From Betaproteobacteria bacterium (GTDB taxonomy: Bacteria > Pseudomonadota > Gammaproteobacteria > Burkholderiales > Thiobacillaceae): a stretch of DNA of 37,904 bases. This document shows positions 35,361 to 37,904 of the stretch, in pieces. Every line of letters starts with the position of its first letter. Positions within the stretch are counted from its first letter, which is position 1. The stretch spans positions 1 through 37,904 of the forward strand of contig VGVU01000002.1 of NCBI GenBank assembly GCA_016873905.1, in the 5' to 3' direction. The translations under genes and the position numbers were made by a program. The notes beneath the pieces are model-generated. The model searched no databases. It was not told the origin of the DNA and saw only the letters and a list, made by a program, of their open reading frames with translations.

Positions 35361-36341
35361 ATGAGCAAAGCCAAACTCATTGATCCCTTCGGACGCCTGG
35401 TGGAATATCTCCGCCTGTCGGTGACAGATCGGTGCGATCTGCGCTGTGCCTATTGCATCCCGGAGGGTTTCAAGGGCTTTGAGGAACCCGCCGACTGGCT
35501 GACCTTCGACGAGATCGAACGCCTCATCGGCCTGTTTGCCCAAATGGGCCTGAAGCGCGTCCGTCTGACCGGTGGTGAACCGCTGTTACGCCGCAACATC
35601 ATTGATCTGACACAACGACTTGCCGCGCTCCCCGGGATTGAAGATCTTTCGCTGTCGACCAACGCCACGCAATTGGCCCGTCATGCCCCCGCGCTCAAGG
35701 CCTCTGGCGTTACCCGTCTCAATGTCAGCCTTGACAGCCTCGACCCACAACAAATCATCCGCATCGCGGGGCGCGATGCGCTGGCCGACATCCTGGCCGG
35801 ACTGGAGGCCGCACGACAAACCGGATTTGCGCCCATCAAACTCAACATGGTCGTCATGCAGGAAAATGTCGATGCCATCGACAACATGGTCAACTATTGC
35901 ATGGAGCGGGGGTTTGTGTTGCGCCTGATTGAGCTGATGCCCATGGGCGAAACGGCGCGCCGCCTTGGGTATGTTGACTTGCAACCGGTCAAGACCCGTC
36001 TGCAACAAAAATTCGATCTGATCGACACCGTCATGAACGGCGGCGGGCCCGCACGCTATCTGGGCACCCCGGACGGGCGCTTCAATGTCGGCTTCATCAC
36101 CCCCATGTCGCAACATTTTTGCGCCACCTGCAACCGCGTTCGCCTCACCGTAGATGGCGTTTTACACCTCTGCCTGGGCCAGGAAGACCGCCTTGAACTG
36201 CGCCCCTTGCTGCGTAAGGGTGCCTCGGACAGCGACCTCATTCAGGCCCTGCAAGAGGCCATCGCCCACAAGCCAGAGCGCCACGAATTCAACGAACAAC
36301 CGGCCAAGACCATTCGCTTCATGAACGCGACGGGCGGCTAG
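35361..36341 (+). CDS. moaA: GTP 3',8-cyclase MoaA
   Basis: This radical-SAM enzyme performs the first step of molybdenum cofactor synthesis from GTP. The start MSKAKLIDPFGR gives 326 residues. The radical-SAM cluster is C25-x3-C29-x2-C32 (RCDLRCAYC) and the C-terminal cluster is C254-x2-C257-x13-C271. The protein ends in Gly-Gly, which is needed for function with MoaC. An upstream in-frame start overlapping CIRCE is unlikely. No other moa gene is adjacent. Confidence 0.97.
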   Translation: MSKAKLIDPFGRLVEYLRLSVTDRCDLRCAYCIPEGFKGFEEPADWLTFDEIERLIGLFAQMGLKRVRLTGGEPLLRRNIIDLTQRLAALPGIEDLSLSTNATQLARHAPALKASGVTRLNVSLDSLDPQQIIRIAGRDALADILAGLEAARQTGFAPIKLNMVVMQENVDAIDNMVNYCMERGFVLRLIELMPMGETARRLGYVDLQPVKTRLQQKFDLIDTVMNGGGPARYLGTPDGRFNVGFITPMSQHFCATCNRVRLTVDGVLHLCLGQEDRLELRPLLRKGASDSDLIQALQEAIAHKPERHEFNEQPAKTIRFMNATGG

Positions 36342-36546
36342 CCCGGATATTTCATGAGATCACGCGATGATCGCGCAGGACATTGTTCGCGCAGGGAATT
36401 CTGCGATGGAGCGGCGTAGTGATTCATACGCCCGACTGAGCGGGGTTTCCTGTGTGGCCAAGGGGCAAGCGAGGGCGCGTGCAGATTCATGAAATACCCG
36501 GGCCAGGCAGCGCCCCATCGCCGCGCTCAGGCGCTATCCTTGGCAC
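36342..36546. other. Intergenic region between moaA and bioA
   Basis: No gene or clear terminator was found. It holds a short palindrome, CGCGAT-G-ATCGCG (36363-36375), with no T tract. No ribosome binding site precedes bioA, and a TATCCT hexamer lies only about 9 bases before its ATG, so a leaderless or very short-leader bioA mRNA is possible. Confidence 0.4.
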
Positions 36547-37872
36547 ATGAACACCCACCTCTGGCATCCCTGCACCCAGATGCAGCATCTGGAATCCCTG
36601 CCGCCCCTCAAAATCGCCCGGGGAGAGGGCGCGTGGCTCATCGACACCGAGGGTCGGCGCCACCTTGATGCCATCTCGTCCTGGTGGGTCAACCTGTTCG
36701 GCCACTGCAATCCGCGCATCAACGCGGCCCTCATTGATCAGCTTGGCCAGATCGAACATGTCATGCTCGCCGGTTGCAGCCACACACCCGTGCTGGAATT
36801 GTCCGAACGGCTAGCCAGACTCACCGGACTCGACCACGCCTTTTACGGCTCGGACGGCGCCTCGGCGGTTGAGATCGCGCTCAAGATGAGCTTTCACACC
36901 TGGAAAAACGCCGGTCGCCCGCAAAAAACCGGCTTTGTCAGCCTGAAAAACAGTTATCACGGTGAAACGCTCGGCGCCCTGTCGGTGACCGATGTGGCGA
37001 TTTTTCGCGACACCTACGCACCACTCTTGCGCCACACCCATCAGGTTGCGTCGCCCGATGCGCGCCAGGCACAGGCCGGCGAAACGGCTGTCGATGTTGC
37101 ACGCCGCGCGGCGGCGGATCTGGAGGCGTGGCTACAACACAACGCCGACACCACCGCGGCGCTGATTGTCGAACCCCTGGTGCAATGCGCCGCCGGGATG
37201 GCCATGCACGATCCGGAATACCTGCGCCTGGCCCGGACGCTCTGCGACCGCTACGCGGTACACCTGATTGCCGACGAAATCGCTGTCGGCTTTGGCCGCA
37301 CCGGCACCCTGTTCGCCTGCGAACAGGCCGGCATCCGCCCGGATTTCATCTGTCTCTCCAAGGGCATCACCGGCGGCTATCTGCCGCTGGCCTGCGTACT
37401 CACCACCGATGCCGTGTACGACGGCTTTTACAATGCCGATGTGCGCCTTGGCTTTTTGCATTCGCACTCCTACACCGGCAACCCGCTGGCCTGCCGCGCG
37501 GCCCTGGCCGTGCTGGATATTTTCGAAGCTGAGGAGGTTCTGGCACAAAACCGCGTCAAGGCTGCCGCCTTCAACAGGCTCCTGGAACCGCTGCGCCAAC
37601 ACCCCCGCGTACGCCACTTCCGCAACAAAGGCATGATCTGGGCCTTCGATGTCGCCGATGCCGCTCCCGGTTTCGCCCGCGACTTCCACAGCAAGGCCCG
37701 TGCAAGCGGCGTGCTGTTGCGGCCCATCGGCAACACGGTCTATTTCATGCCGCCCTATGTCGTTGGCGAGGCAGAAATCGCGCTACTGGCGGAGACCTGC
37801 CTGAATCTTCTGGATCAGACCTCCAAATCGGCCGCCGTCCCCGTCATTACGGCAGCGCCGGCAGTGCCTTGA
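36547..37872 (+). CDS. bioA: Adenosylmethionine-8-amino-7-oxononanoate aminotransferase
   Basis: BioA moves the amino group of S-adenosylmethionine to 8-amino-7-oxononanoate in biotin synthesis, using PLP. The 441-residue protein has the N-terminal HLWHPCTQM motif typical of BioA and the substrate-site SSWWVNLFGH. The cofactor loop is YGSDGASAVEIALKM, the PLP-binding Asp lies in LIADEIAVGFGRTG and the Schiff-base lysine is K272 in LSKGITGGYLP. The C-terminal tail after about residue 423 is Ala/Val/Pro-rich and not conserved. No other bio gene is visible in the window. Confidence 0.95.
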   Translation: MNTHLWHPCTQMQHLESLPPLKIARGEGAWLIDTEGRRHLDAISSWWVNLFGHCNPRINAALIDQLGQIEHVMLAGCSHTPVLELSERLARLTGLDHAFYGSDGASAVEIALKMSFHTWKNAGRPQKTGFVSLKNSYHGETLGALSVTDVAIFRDTYAPLLRHTHQVASPDARQAQAGETAVDVARRAAADLEAWLQHNADTTAALIVEPLVQCAAGMAMHDPEYLRLARTLCDRYAVHLIADEIAVGFGRTGTLFACEQAGIRPDFICLSKGITGGYLPLACVLTTDAVYDGFYNADVRLGFLHSHSYTGNPLACRAALAVLDIFEAEEVLAQNRVKAAAFNRLLEPLRQHPRVRHFRNKGMIWAFDVADAAPGFARDFHSKARASGVLLRPIGNTVYFMPPYVVGEAEIALLAETCLNLLDQTSKSAAVPVITAAPAVP

Positions 37873-37904
37873 AGCAGTGCTTTGAGTCGCTGCCTTGAAG
37901 CGCT

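Noticed and set aside
37866-37904. Short repeats of TGCCTTGAAGC at the window end
   Set aside because: Two copies only, at the truncated edge; too little sequence to judge.

Overview
The window looks like chromosomal core DNA from a high-GC sulfur-oxidising proteobacterium, most likely a betaproteobacterium. This assignment rests on remembered family resemblance, not on a search. The GroES/GroEL, class I fumarase, EF-G-like protein, small two-helix membrane protein and the DUF4212/VC_2705-type symporter (with a long hydrophilic insert) all look betaproteobacterial to me. Flavocytochrome c sulfide dehydrogenase points to sulfide oxidation. No tRNA, rRNA, insertion sequence, prophage or CRISPR array is visible.

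Layout. Positions 1-4388: a partial fxsA (minus strand) whose start codon overlaps that of the divergent cutA, then an overlapping plus-strand run cutA-dsbD-tlpA-like-ttcA. Positions 4366-6003: pgm. Positions 6249-13158: a complete minus-strand ccmABCDEFGHI cytochrome c maturation operon with many ATGA-type start/stop overlaps. Positions 13281-17341: a discrete minus-strand transcription unit, fccA-fccB-octaheme nitrite reductase. It is closed by a strong terminator and preceded by a 335-base non-coding region holding an FNR-type box, a matching -10 element and an AT-rich palindrome. Positions 17360-20000: a PBP7-type endopeptidase and class I fumarase. Positions 20126-25305: an exported alpha/beta hydrolase, an EF-G paralogue, hemE, a small membrane protein and a TPR protein. 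Positions 25402-32610: symporter, DUF4212 subunit, DnaQ-type exonuclease, cNMP/CBS/DUF294 nucleotidyltransferase, histidine kinase and response regulator, all on the minus strand. Positions 32693-37872: an exported Ala/Lys-rich repeat protein, groEL-groES under a CIRCE operator, moaA and bioA.

How the genes work together. The most interesting unit is fccA-fccB-ONR. FccAB takes electrons from sulfide in the periplasm. The third gene encodes an eight-haem protein with the full catalytic signature of the TvNiR family: Lys-ligated haem 4 (CLSCK), Arg, Tyr-x-Cys and Gln-His. That family reduces nitrite, and also sulfite, by six electrons. Its placement behind an FNR-type promoter and next to all the ccm genes suggests a low-oxygen periplasmic module that could link sulfide oxidation to nitrite ammonification, or cycle sulfite and sulfide. 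The dsbD/tlpA/ccmG thiol-reduction genes and hemE in the same window would support multihaem cytochrome assembly. A second notable unit is the run of two-component system, DUF294 regulator, exonuclease and sodium:solute symporter, which may form one regulatory and transport module.
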